Origin: Paenalcaligenes sp021793095
Lineage (GTDB): Bacteria; Pseudomonadota; Gammaproteobacteria; Burkholderiales; Burkholderiaceae_B
DNA length: 40,680 bases
Direction: 5' to 3'
Assembly: GCA_027317645.1 (NCBI GenBank)
Contig: DAHVQS010000014.1
Span: 1 to 40,680 of the forward strand
Shown here: positions 33,613 to 40,680 of the stretch, one piece after another
Position numbering within the stretch: position 1 is the stretch's first letter
Layout: every line of letters starts with the position of its first letter
Made by a program: the position numbers and the translations under genes
The notes under the pieces: model-generated
Told to the model about the DNA's origin: nothing
Database searches by the model: none
Seen by the model: the letters and a program-made list of their open reading frames with translations, nothing else

Positions 33613-33647
33613 AGGCACCCTGCCACATTAAACAGGCACCCTGTCAC
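33613..33647 (+). repeat. Direct repeat after the aminotransferase gene
   Basis: AGGCACCCTGCCAC (33613-33626) and AGGCACCCTGTCAC (33634-33647) differ at one base and have a period of 21. The second copy supplies the left arm of the terminator at 33637-33665. A perfect TATAAT stands just before at 33602. Confidence 0.7.
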
Positions 33648-33665
33648 TTTTGTGCAGGGTGTTTT
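33637..33665 (+). terminator. Probable terminator of the aminotransferase gene
   Basis: CACCCTG (33637-33643) pairs with CAGGGTG (33655-33661), followed by TTTT. Loop of 11 bases. It lies about 55 bases past the aminotransferase stop and 85 bases before the next start. Confidence 0.7.
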
Positions 33666-33748
33666 ATTGCCGAGCGGTGCCTACTGATAGCCCTATCAGT
33701 CAGGCCCCACCTCCCCTACACCTAACCACACCTACACGAGGAAACACC

Positions 33749-34273
33749 ATGGCGCGTATCCCCTATGCAGATTTGAACCGTCCCGAGATCCAGCCCATCG
33801 TCGAGCAGATCACCGCCGAGCGCGGCAGTGTCATCCACCTATATCAAATGCTGCTACAAAGCCCCGCTGTGGCCCAGGGCTGGTTGGATTATCTGACAGC
33901 CATTCGCCAAAAAACCTCTATATCGGGGGCCTTGCGCGAGCTAATCATCATGCGGGTCGCCATTTTAAACCGCGCCCCTTACGAGGCCGATCAACACGCC
34001 CCCATTGCCCTCCAAGAGGGCATCACCCAAGCCCAATTAGATGCCTTAGAGGACTGGCAAGACAGTGATCTCTTTAATGCCCAAGAGCAGGCCGTTTTGG
34101 CCTATACGGATGCCATGACCCTGCAGGTGCAGGTCCCGGATGCGGTATTTGATGCCCTGAGACAGCATTTTAATCAACAAGAAACCGTGGAAATCACGGC
34201 CACCATTGGTGCCTATAATATGGTTTCTCGCTTTCTCGAGGCGCTACAAATCCACAGCGATGATGAACGCTAA
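33749..34273 (+). CDS. Carboxymuconolactone decarboxylase-family (AhpD-like) protein
   Basis: Alpha-helical protein of 174 residues from the ATG at 33749, which has GAGG eight bases upstream; the frame is open 33 codons further back through the terminator. The family core is LRELIIMRVAILNRAPYEADQHAPIALQEG. The CxxC redox pair of AhpD is missing and the position reads YEADQH, the form found in non-peroxidase members with a conserved Glu and His. The function of such members is mostly unknown. It follows the aminotransferase but has its own ribosome binding site behind a terminator. Confidence 0.88.
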   Translation: MARIPYADLNRPEIQPIVEQITAERGSVIHLYQMLLQSPAVAQGWLDYLTAIRQKTSISGALRELIIMRVAILNRAPYEADQHAPIALQEGITQAQLDALEDWQDSDLFNAQEQAVLAYTDAMTLQVQVPDAVFDALRQHFNQQETVEITATIGAYNMVSRFLEALQIHSDDER

Positions 34274-34341
34274 CCCAGCCGCGCCCCCTAACCACCCCTT
34301 TACCATCCCATAACCATCCTTCTAACCACCACAGCCCCCTT

Positions 34342-34400
34342 CAGAGCAGCATCTAACCAGCACAGAACCCTTAGGGCAGCATGCCCTGCCTGCTGCTCTG
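34342..34400. terminator. Branched inverted repeat between convergent genes
   Basis: Outer arms CAGAGCAGCA (34342-34351) / TGCTGCTCTG (34391-34400) are perfect. Inside them is a second perfect stem, AGGGCA (34373-34378) / TGCCCT (34382-34387). No T-run follows on either strand, so a standard terminator is not certain. It may still end transcripts from both sides or protect their 3' ends. Confidence 0.45.
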
Positions 34401-34438
34401 CCCATCCTCTCTCAATAGGGCCTAGGCACGCTGCTTGA

Positions 34439-35677
34439 CTAGTTGGCGCCGTTCGCATTCAGCTTTAGGATGTCCTGTTTTTTCATGCGCAATAAGACCA
34501 AGCCAGGCAAGGCAATGGCCACCGTAAATAGGAAAAAGCCACTCCAATCAAACCAGCCCACTAAAAACGGACTAGCGGGCCCGGCCACGTAGGTCCTACC
34601 AATGGCCGATAAGGCAGACAGCAGGGCAAACTGCGTGGCCGAATAAGCCTGGGTACACAAAGCCATCACAAAGGCCACAAAAGCCGCTGTCCCCAGCCCC
34701 CCACATAGGTTTTCAATGGCCACCACCGCTGCCATCAACTGCCAAGAATCTGGCCAGACGGTCACCAACCAATAGCCAAAATTAGAAAAGGCCTGCAGCA
34801 AACCAAACCCCATCAACGCTCGATACAATCCCAGGCGGGCCAACAACACCCCACCCATCAGGGCCCCCACAATCGTTGCCCCTAACCCAAAAATATTATT
34901 GATGGCTCCGACCTGAGCCACTGAAAACCCCGCCCCACGAATTAAAAACGTCGTTGATAAGGCCCCTGCAAAGGCATCGCCCATTTTATAAAGCACGATC
35001 AACCACAAAAAGGCCCAGGCACCGGGGCGTTGGAAAAAATCAAATAAAGGCTCAACCACGGCCTCTTTGAGAGTTTTAGGGGCCACTGCCACATGTTCTG
35101 GTTCGGGGGCCAAAAAAGTAAATACCGCCACCCCCAACATCAGCGCCCCTAACAGCATATAGGTCGCCGACCAGCCCAAATACCGCTCTGCCAGCACCAA
35201 TGCCAAACCACTGGAAACAATCATGGCCAAACGATAGCCCATCACCCGCACCGCGGCCCCAGCCGCCCGCTCACGAGGCCGCAAGACATCGGTACTATAG
35301 GCATCAAAGGCCACATCTTGGGTGGCCGACAAAAAAGCCACCCACATCGCCAGCAGCGCCAGCACCCACAAAAACTCAGACGGTGGGAACCAGCCCATCG
35401 CAAAAATGCTGACCCCGAGCAATAACTGGGTGAGCAAGATCCACCCGCGGCGTCGGCCTAAAAAAGGGATTTGGAAACGATCTAAGAAAGGCGCCCAGAG
35501 GAACTTTAGGGTGTAGGCAGACCCGGCCAATGTTAAAAAACCGATTTTGGTCAAAGACACCTGCTCTACCGTCAGCCACGCCTGCAGCGTATTGCTGGTC
35601 AGCGCCAAGGGCAAGCCACTGCCAAACCCTAAAAAGAGTAAGGGCCAGACCCGCGGGCTACGGTAGATCAGGCCCAC
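34439..35677 (-). CDS. ampG: AmpG-like MFS muropeptide permease
   Basis: Inner-membrane transporter of 412 residues with about 12 helices. AmpG carries anhydromuropeptides into the cytoplasm for cell-wall recycling. The signature near the N terminus is LLFLGFGSGLPLALTSNTLQAWL, followed by KFLWAPFLDR and FLSATQDVAFDAYSTDVL. The start is GTG at 35677, because AAGGA lies six bases upstream; the TTG at 35683 overlaps the metW stop but would have its ribosome site directly against it. It is the third gene of metX-metW-ampG, so its transcription may fall under the SAM-II element. Slt at 15.5 kb would make its substrate. Confidence 0.9.
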   Translation of the reverse strand: MGLIYRSPRVWPLLFLGFGSGLPLALTSNTLQAWLTVEQVSLTKIGFLTLAGSAYTLKFLWAPFLDRFQIPFLGRRRGWILLTQLLLGVSIFAMGWFPPSEFLWVLALLAMWVAFLSATQDVAFDAYSTDVLRPRERAAGAAVRVMGYRLAMIVSSGLALVLAERYLGWSATYMLLGALMLGVAVFTFLAPEPEHVAVAPKTLKEAVVEPLFDFFQRPGAWAFLWLIVLYKMGDAFAGALSTTFLIRGAGFSVAQVGAINNIFGLGATIVGALMGGVLLARLGLYRALMGFGLLQAFSNFGYWLVTVWPDSWQLMAAVVAIENLCGGLGTAAFVAFVMALCTQAYSATQFALLSALSAIGRTYVAGPASPFLVGWFDWSGFFLFTVAIALPGLVLLRMKKQDILKLNANGAN

Positions 35678-35679
35678 CG

Positions 35680-36309
35680 TCAATCCTTAGCAGGCAGATG
35701 GGCCGGAGACTCAAAGCGATACACTGCGAGGGTGCTGCGCCAGCCAGGAAAGAAACGCACCTCGGCGCGCCCATTAAACAAAGCGCGGTGGGTGATTTTC
35801 AAACCTAATTCTTTGGCCAAATCCTCAAAATCCTTGAGCGTACAGAGGTGAATATTGGGCGTGTTGTACCACTGATAAGGCATTTCCTTGGAAATGGGCA
35901 TGCGCCCCATCATGATAGACAAACCATGCGTCCAGTAGCCAAAGTTGGGAAAAGACACCACCCCATAATTAGCCACCCGCGCCATTTCGCGCAAAATGGT
36001 CTCGGTGTGCAACATGGACTGCAAAGTTTTAGACAGCACCACCGTCTGGAAATGCTGATCAGGAAACAATGCCAACCCCTCTTCGAGGTCTTGTTGAATC
36101 ACATTGACCCCGCGTTGGATGCTTTTGACCATCGCGCTGGGATCCCGCTCGACCCCAGTGCCTTGGACGCGCTTGCTATGCTGCAAATAGGCGAGCAACT
36201 TGCCATCACCGCAGCCCAGGTCGAGCACATTGCTATTGGGTTGCACCCAGTTGGCGATACGCTGTAAATCGGGACGGTATTTAAGACTCACAGGGGCCAC
36301 TATTGTCAT
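35680..36309 (-). CDS. metW: Methionine biosynthesis protein MetW
   Basis: Methyltransferase-like protein of 209 residues. The SAM-fold glycine motif is VLDLGCGDGKLL at about 29-40. Family segments DVIVLSKTLQ-like (here QTVVLSKTLQSMLHTE) and VSFPNFGYW are present. MetW works with MetX in homoserine acylation in many proteobacteria, although its exact activity is unclear. It overlaps metX by four bases (ATGA), so translation is coupled, and it ends at the ampG start. Confidence 0.95.
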   Translation of the reverse strand: MTIVAPVSLKYRPDLQRIANWVQPNSNVLDLGCGDGKLLAYLQHSKRVQGTGVERDPSAMVKSIQRGVNVIQQDLEEGLALFPDQHFQTVVLSKTLQSMLHTETILREMARVANYGVVSFPNFGYWTHGLSIMMGRMPISKEMPYQWYNTPNIHLCTLKDFEDLAKELGLKITHRALFNGRAEVRFFPGWRSTLAVYRFESPAHLPAKD

Positions 36310-37565
36310 GCCAACACCCCCGTCACACGTGTGCGCTCACCCAAACCGAGCGCATCAGCAATTTTGTCATAATAAGCCTGCACCACCGCATGGTAATGAC
36401 GATCATTGAGTAAAAACGCATCGTGCCCATGCGGTGCATCGATCTCTGAGTAGGTGACCTGACGATTATTTTTCAGCAAGGCACGCACCAGCTCGCGCGA
36501 ACGCTCGGGAGAAAAACGCCAGTCGGTGGTAAATGAAACCACCAATGACTCGGCCTGAATCCGCGCAAAGGCCTGAGACAAACTGCCCCCATGCGCACGG
36601 GCCGGATCAAAATAATCCAATGCCTTGGTCAATAATAAATAGGTATTGGCATCAAAATAATTGGCAAACTTTTCACCCTGATAACGCAAATAGGACTCAA
36701 CCTCGAACTCAATATCATAGTTGAATTTATATTTGCCAGTACTCAGAGGGTCACGCAAAGCGCGCCCAAAGCGCTCGGCCATCAACTCATCAGAGACATA
36801 GGTGATGTGGCCAATCATACGTGCGACCGTTAACCCACGACGCGGCACAGTATTGTGCTGGTAATAATTACCGTCGTAAAACTCGGGATCCGTGATAATG
36901 GCCCGCCGCGCGACCTCGTTAAAAGCGATGTTTTGAGCGCTCAGACGCGGCGTACTGGCAATGACGATGCAATGACGCACCCGCTCGGGGCAGGTGATGG
37001 CCCAGCTCAGGGCCTGCATGCCCCCCAACGAGCCCCCCATCACCGCGGCGAACTGCTTGATGCCCAAATAATCGGCCACGCGGGCCTGGGCACGCACCCA
37101 ATCCTCAACCGTGAGCAAAGGAAAATCACGCCCCCAGGGCTGCCCCGTCTCGGGGTTGATGCTGGCGGGCCCAGTCGACCCAAAGCAAGAACCGATGTTG
37201 TTAATCCCAATCACAAAAAAGCGATCAGTATCCAACGCCTTGCCGGGGCCAACCATATTGTCCCACCAACCGATATTCTTGGGATCGTTAGCATCAATGC
37301 CCGCCACATGATGCGAGGCATTGAGGGCATGACATACCAACACGGCATTGCTGGCATCGTGGTTGAGCTCGCCATAGGTCTCTATTGCCAACTGATACTG
37401 AGGCAATACCTGCCCACTACTCAAATGCAGTGGCTCATCAAAGGCGATGATCTCGGACTCAACAATGCCGACGGAACCCTCGGGGACAGAAATAAAAGGA
37501 CTGCCAGAACCGGCAGTAGAAGAGGCTGTGCGAGACGATGAAGAAGACTGTGCAGAAGAAACCAT
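36306..37565 (-). CDS. metX: Homoserine O-acyltransferase MetX, probably succinyl-specific
   Basis: First step of methionine synthesis from homoserine. The protein has 419 residues of the alpha/beta-hydrolase fold. Nucleophile Ser179 lies in GGSLGG, with Asp348 (TDWRFSP) and His381 (HGHDAF) completing the triad. The TDWRFSP segment resembles the pseudomonad MetX group annotated as succinyltransferases, so succinyl-CoA is the likely donor (inference; acetyl-CoA is the alternative). Residues 2-22 are an unusual Ser-rich extension (11 Ser). A SAM-II riboswitch covers the ribosome binding site AAAGAGG, seven bases before ATG. metW overlaps its stop by four bases. Confidence 0.95.
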   Translation of the reverse strand: MVSSAQSSSSSRTASSTAGSGSPFISVPEGSVGIVESEIIAFDEPLHLSSGQVLPQYQLAIETYGELNHDASNAVLVCHALNASHHVAGIDANDPKNIGWWDNMVGPGKALDTDRFFVIGINNIGSCFGSTGPASINPETGQPWGRDFPLLTVEDWVRAQARVADYLGIKQFAAVMGGSLGGMQALSWAITCPERVRHCIVIASTPRLSAQNIAFNEVARRAIITDPEFYDGNYYQHNTVPRRGLTVARMIGHITYVSDELMAERFGRALRDPLSTGKYKFNYDIEFEVESYLRYQGEKFANYFDANTYLLLTKALDYFDPARAHGGSLSQAFARIQAESLVVSFTTDWRFSPERSRELVRALLKNNRQVTYSEIDAPHGHDAFLLNDRHYHAVVQAYYDKIADALGLGERTRVTGVLA

Positions 37566-37570
37566 AAACG

Positions 37571-37628
37571 GACCTCTTTAGCGGGATTTATTCCATGCGC
37601 CCGCAAGCGGATCAAGCAAATCGGCGCA
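37571..37628 (-). promoter_or_regulatory. SAM-II riboswitch of metX
   Basis: The minus strand shows P1 arms GCGCC (37623-37627) and GGCGC (37597-37601). They enclose the conserved GATTTG and GCTTGC. GAATAAAT follows, then GCTAAAGAGG (37573-37582). The order and spacing match the SAM-II aptamer (GCGC-TGATTT, TTGC, GCGC, GATAAAT, GCTAAAAAGG). AAAGAGG is also the ribosome binding site, so SAM binding should hide it in the pseudoknot and shut off metX translation. Confidence 0.92.
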
Positions 37629-37661
37629 AAGGTAAAACGAAACCAAAGTGTACCACCTCCC

Positions 37662-37667
37662 ATTATA
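37662..37667 (-). promoter_or_regulatory. Possible -10 element for metX
   Basis: TATAAT on the minus strand, about 34 bases upstream of the riboswitch. A transcript starting some seven bases downstream would contain the complete aptamer. No good -35 element is visible. Confidence 0.4.
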
Positions 37668-37805
37668 ATCATCGAGTCAGCACAAATCGTAGCTCTCGAC
37701 AACGAAACGGGCAATTCTGACAAAGTTTGCCGTAAAAGCCACTCATCAGCCCTGATATTTGCTACTATGGCAGCAAAACGGCCCTAAGGCCCCAACCCGC
37801 CTGTA

Positions 37806-37819
37806 AGTAAAATTTTACT
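37806..37819. promoter_or_regulatory. 14-base palindrome before gshA
   Basis: AGTAAAATTTTACT is a perfect palindrome 16 bases before the gshA start, where a repressor would block transcription or translation. The regulator is unknown. Confidence 0.45.
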
Positions 37820-37835
37820 CGTTAGTGAAACCGCA

Positions 37836-39404
37836 ATGACTTTTTGCCAAACACGTTTACCCCTACTGGAAGACCACCTAGATTTGCTCAAGCACATGAA
37901 CCGTGGTGTCGAACGCGAGGGGTTACGCGTGACCCCTGTTGCGACCCTGGCCGCCACTGATCATCCAAAGGCGCTCGGCTCCACCTTAACACACAAGAAA
38001 ATCACTACCGACTATGCCGAGGCACTGCTCGAGCTTATTACTGGCACCCATCAAGACAGCCAGTCGCTATACACAGAGCTCAAACACATCCAGCAGTTTG
38101 TGGCGACCCGTTTACACAACGAGGTCTTTTGGAATCAATCCATGCCGGCCCACCTGCCCGATGAAGAAGACATCCGCATTGGTTGGTACGGCTCCTCTAA
38201 CGAAGGGCTGTTTCGCAATATCTACAGACGCGGCTTGGCCGAACGCTACGGCAAACGCATGCAATGCATCGCCGGTGTGCACTACAATCTCTCCTTGCCC
38301 GATGAGTTTTGGTCACGGCTGCAATTTCCCGGCGAAGACCTACAAACCCAGCGGACCAACGGTTATCTGGCCCTGATTCGCAACTTTACCCGCTATGCTT
38401 GGCTGCTGATGTACCTCTTTGGTGCCTCGCCCGTGGTCTCTAGCGATTTCCTCACCGGACACCGCCTGCCCCTCGAGCAGGTCGGCCCCGACACCTACAC
38501 CCTGCCCTGGGCCACCAGCCTGCGCATGAGTGGCTTGGGCTACCAAAACAAAGAGGCCCAGGCCGAACTGCAGCTGTGCTACAACGATCTCAATACCTTT
38601 TTGCTGCGCATGCGCCGCGCCGTCACCTCGGTCTGGCCCGATTATGAAAAAATCGGCACCCACCGCAACGGGGACTGGGTCCAACTGAGCAACAACATCC
38701 TGCAAATAGAAAACGAGTACTATTCCAACATCCGCCCCAAGCGCAACCCCCACGAGGGCGAGCGCCCACTGTCCGCCCTGGCCAATCGCGGCGTCGAGTA
38801 TGTCGAGGTGCGTTGCCTAGACATAGACCCCTATGACCCCATGGGCCTAGCCCTGTCCTCATGCTATTTTTTGGATACTTTTTTACTCTTTTGCGTGACC
38901 GAGCCCAGCCCATTTTTTGCCGACGGCGGCTTTTGCCAAGACAGTAAAAACAACTTTGCCAAGGTCGTCCAAGAAGGGCGCCGCCCAGGCCTCTTGCTCA
39001 AGGATCCGGACACCAAAGAAATCTCACTCCAAGAATGGGGTCACCAAATCCTCACCCGCATGCGCCCCTACGCCAAGGCCCTCGATGCCAGCCAAGGCCT
39101 AGACGGTGTGCACGAGTCGGCCCTAGCAGAACAAGAGCGCAAAATCCTCAACTCTAGCGAATGCCCATCGGCACGCCTGCTGCGGGATATAGAATCCTCG
39201 GGCCTAAGCTTTGTGGAATACACCCTACAACAAAGCCAACGCCAACAACAGCAACTCATCGACGAGGGCTTGCCCACTGAGGTAGAGGCCCATTTTGAGC
39301 AAATGGCCGAGGAAACCATCGCCCAGCAAAAAGAGATAGACAGCCGCCCCCAAACTCAAAGCTTTGAAGAATACCTCAAAGACTTTGAGGATGCCCTCGG
39401 CTAA
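37836..39404 (+). CDS. gshA: Glutamate-cysteine ligase
   Basis: Joins glutamate and cysteine with ATP, the first step of glutathione synthesis. It has 522 residues; E. coli GshA has 518. The N terminus LLKHMNRGVEREGLRV holds the conserved metal and glutamate-binding segment REGLR. TDYAEALLELIT, RIGWYGSSNEG, CIAGVHYNLS and ALANRGVEYVEVRCLDIDPYDP are family motifs. The ribosome binding site is weak. A strong terminator follows, so it is a single-gene unit. Confidence 0.96.
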   Translation: MTFCQTRLPLLEDHLDLLKHMNRGVEREGLRVTPVATLAATDHPKALGSTLTHKKITTDYAEALLELITGTHQDSQSLYTELKHIQQFVATRLHNEVFWNQSMPAHLPDEEDIRIGWYGSSNEGLFRNIYRRGLAERYGKRMQCIAGVHYNLSLPDEFWSRLQFPGEDLQTQRTNGYLALIRNFTRYAWLLMYLFGASPVVSSDFLTGHRLPLEQVGPDTYTLPWATSLRMSGLGYQNKEAQAELQLCYNDLNTFLLRMRRAVTSVWPDYEKIGTHRNGDWVQLSNNILQIENEYYSNIRPKRNPHEGERPLSALANRGVEYVEVRCLDIDPYDPMGLALSSCYFLDTFLLFCVTEPSPFFADGGFCQDSKNNFAKVVQEGRRPGLLLKDPDTKEISLQEWGHQILTRMRPYAKALDASQGLDGVHESALAEQERKILNSSECPSARLLRDIESSGLSFVEYTLQQSQRQQQQLIDEGLPTEVEAHFEQMAEETIAQQKEIDSRPQTQSFEEYLKDFEDALG

Positions 39405-39443
39405 CCCACCTCCAGGGAACACAACACCCAATACTCCTGACTC

Positions 39444-39479
39444 ACAGGGGCCAGCGTAACTGCTGGCCCCTGTCATTTT
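39444..39479 (+). terminator. Rho-independent terminator of gshA
   Basis: A perfect 12-base-pair stem, ACAGGGGCCAGC (39444-39455) with GCTGGCCCCTGT (39462-39473), and a 6-base loop, followed by CATTTTG. Confidence 0.9.
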
Positions 39480-39522
39480 GGCGGGGCACACCACCAGCCC
39501 CCAACACCACAAAAATAAAAAC

Positions 39523-39549
39523 TAAAGAATTTTCAAACCCCGCCGTTAA
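39523..39549 (+). promoter_or_regulatory. Sigma-28 (FliA) promoter of flagellin
   Basis: TAAAGAAT (39523-39530), an 11-base spacer, and GCCGTTAA (39542-39549). This is close to the sigma-28 consensus TAAAGTTT-N11-GCCGATAA. It predicts a leader of about 40 bases before the flagellin start. Confidence 0.85.
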
Positions 39550-39594
39550 GTACAGTGACAACCCAAACAACCACTGATTACATAGGAGTATGTT

Positions 39595-40674
39595 ATGTCA
39601 GTTATTAATACCAACTACCTGTCTCTGGTTGCCCAAAACAACCTGACCAAATCTCAGTCCTCACTGAGCACCGCGATTGAACGCCTCTCGTCCGGCATGC
39701 GCATCAACAGCGCCAAAGACGACGCTGCAGGCCAAGCCATCGCCAACCGCTTTACCTCAAACGTCAAAGGCCTCACCCAAGCCGCCCGTAACGCCAATGA
39801 TGGGATTTCCATCGCCCAAACCACCGAAGGCGCACTGGACGAAATCAACAACAACATCCAGCGCATCCGCGAACTGACTGTACAGGCTGCCAACGGCTCT
39901 AACTCTACCGAAGACCTGCAATCCATCCAAAACGAGATCCAAGAGCGCAAAGAAGAAATTAACCGCATTGCCGAACAAACCGACTTTAACGGCGTTAAGG
40001 TTTTAGGCGGTGAGGAGGGCAAAGTCGATTTCATGTCCGTCCAAGTCGGTGCCCGTGACGGTGAAACCATCCAAATCAAACTCGAAGCCATTAATCTGGA
40101 CACCCTGAATATCGAGGATTTCTCGGTGATTAGTGGGCCTGAAGAGGTAGATGTTAGTGACGCTACTCTTAGTAATGTAGATGGTGCCGAGAGCGGCTAC
40201 ACCTTTCACCAGGTAGAAAATGACGGGCCGTACTACGCTGTTAACGAAGAGGGCGAGGTGTTTGCGGTTGAAGTTGAAGAGGGCGAGGGTGATCCCACCT
40301 ACTCCCTAGGCGATAAAATCTCTGGCGCCACGGTTACTAAAGATGATAATGATGATGATAAGATCACCGGCATTAACCTCCCCACTCGCTACCCCGGTGG
40401 GGATAAACTGCTGGCTCAGATTGATGCCGCACGCGACAAGGTTGATGGTCTGCGCAGCCACCTGGGTGCCATCCAAAACCGTTTTGAGTCCACCATCACC
40501 AACCTGAACAACACGGTCAACAACCTCTCTGCGGCACGCAGCCGTATTGAGGATGCTGACTACGCGGTTGAGGTATCCAACATGACCCGTGCGCAGATTC
40601 TGCAGCAAGCAGGTACTTCTGTATTGGCACAGGCCAATCAAGTACCACAGACTGTGCTGTCCTTGCTGGCTTAA
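39595..40674 (+). CDS. fliC: Flagellin
   Basis: Filament subunit of 359 residues, secreted by the flagellar type III system. The conserved N-terminal D0/D1 region (about 1-165) begins MSVINTNYLSLVAQNNL and carries QRIRELTVQ (89-97), the segment known to engage TLR5 and to shape the filament. The C-terminal D1/D0 region (about 268-359) ends in ILQQAGTSVLAQANQVPQTVLSLL. The central part (about 180-262) is short and very acidic, with DDNDDDK at 250-256, and its codons are more AT-rich than the flanks. AGGAG lies six bases before the ATG, and a sigma-28 promoter precedes it. No other flagellar gene is in the window; the gene is complete and ends six bases before the window edge. Confidence 0.96.
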   Translation: MSVINTNYLSLVAQNNLTKSQSSLSTAIERLSSGMRINSAKDDAAGQAIANRFTSNVKGLTQAARNANDGISIAQTTEGALDEINNNIQRIRELTVQAANGSNSTEDLQSIQNEIQERKEEINRIAEQTDFNGVKVLGGEEGKVDFMSVQVGARDGETIQIKLEAINLDTLNIEDFSVISGPEEVDVSDATLSNVDGAESGYTFHQVENDGPYYAVNEEGEVFAVEVEEGEGDPTYSLGDKISGATVTKDDNDDDKITGINLPTRYPGGDKLLAQIDAARDKVDGLRSHLGAIQNRFESTITNLNNTVNNLSAARSRIEDADYAVEVSNMTRAQILQQAGTSVLAQANQVPQTVLSLLA

Positions 40675-40680
40675 TTAGTT

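Noticed and set aside
37421..37723. Minus frame of 100 residues overlapping the start of metX
   Set aside because: It runs through the SAM-II riboswitch and metX in another frame; a shadow.
1..40680. CRISPR arrays, insertion sequences, prophage genes, tRNA or rRNA genes
   Set aside because: I looked for regular repeats with spacers, transposase-like frames, terminal repeats and tRNA T-arm motifs between genes and found none.

Overview
The window is an ordinary, densely packed stretch of a motile Gram-negative chromosome. Protein signatures point to Betaproteobacteria, probably Burkholderiales/Alcaligenaceae. Examples are an HslV with the short MEQFHA propeptide, a DksA with one zinc-finger cysteine, a gamma/beta-type MetX-MetW pair, a proteobacterial GshA, LpxL and flagellin. 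The family assignment is inference. I see no prophage, transposon, CRISPR array, tRNA or rRNA.

Layout. 1-3.2 kb: a PhoP/PhoQ-like two-component operon led by a PepSY gene, facing a second His-rich PepSY gene across a repeat-filled operator region. 3.2-5.8 kb: cytochrome b561, an AI-2E-family permease and nadE, all on the minus strand. 6.0-14.3 kb: a diguanylate cyclase, ilvD (convergent, its terminator inside the cyclase gene), ppc, a COG1565-type methyltransferase and an EamA transporter. 14.4-18.3 kb: cca and slt (minus) and 5-formyl-THF cyclo-ligase (plus). 18.4-21.3 kb: ahcY and metK, with an SAH riboswitch in front of ahcY. 21.5-24.1 kb: the overlapping genes lpxL, DUF484 and xerC. 24.1-27.4 kb: a zinc-uptake locus with a fused permease/zinc-binding protein (ZnuB-ZnuA), ZnuC, an uncatalogued 45-residue membrane protein, a Zur box and divergent zur. 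27.4-30.9 kb: dksA, hslV, hslU and a CusF-like protein lacking its usual copper ligands. 30.9-34.3 kb: an RpiR regulator divergent from a class III aminotransferase, then a carboxymuconolactone-decarboxylase-family protein. 34.4-37.6 kb: the operon metX-metW-ampG behind a SAM-II riboswitch. 37.8-40.7 kb: gshA and flagellin with a sigma-28 promoter.

How the parts work together. The methyl cycle is the main theme. MetX/MetW (methionine synthesis), MetK (SAM synthesis) and AhcY (SAH removal) all lie here. metX has a SAM-II element that can hide its ribosome binding site, and ahcY has an SAH element. Opposite ends of the cycle therefore appear to be read by two different RNA sensors within 18 kb. 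The second theme is metal handling: the Zur-controlled uptake operon with its unusual fusion and small membrane protein, beside a DksA that cannot hold the four-cysteine zinc site. The best candidates for new biology are the ZnuB-ZnuA fusion plus small protein, and the eleven-base-period operator array of the PepSY/two-component locus. All calls come from reading the sequence and translations; no database search was run.
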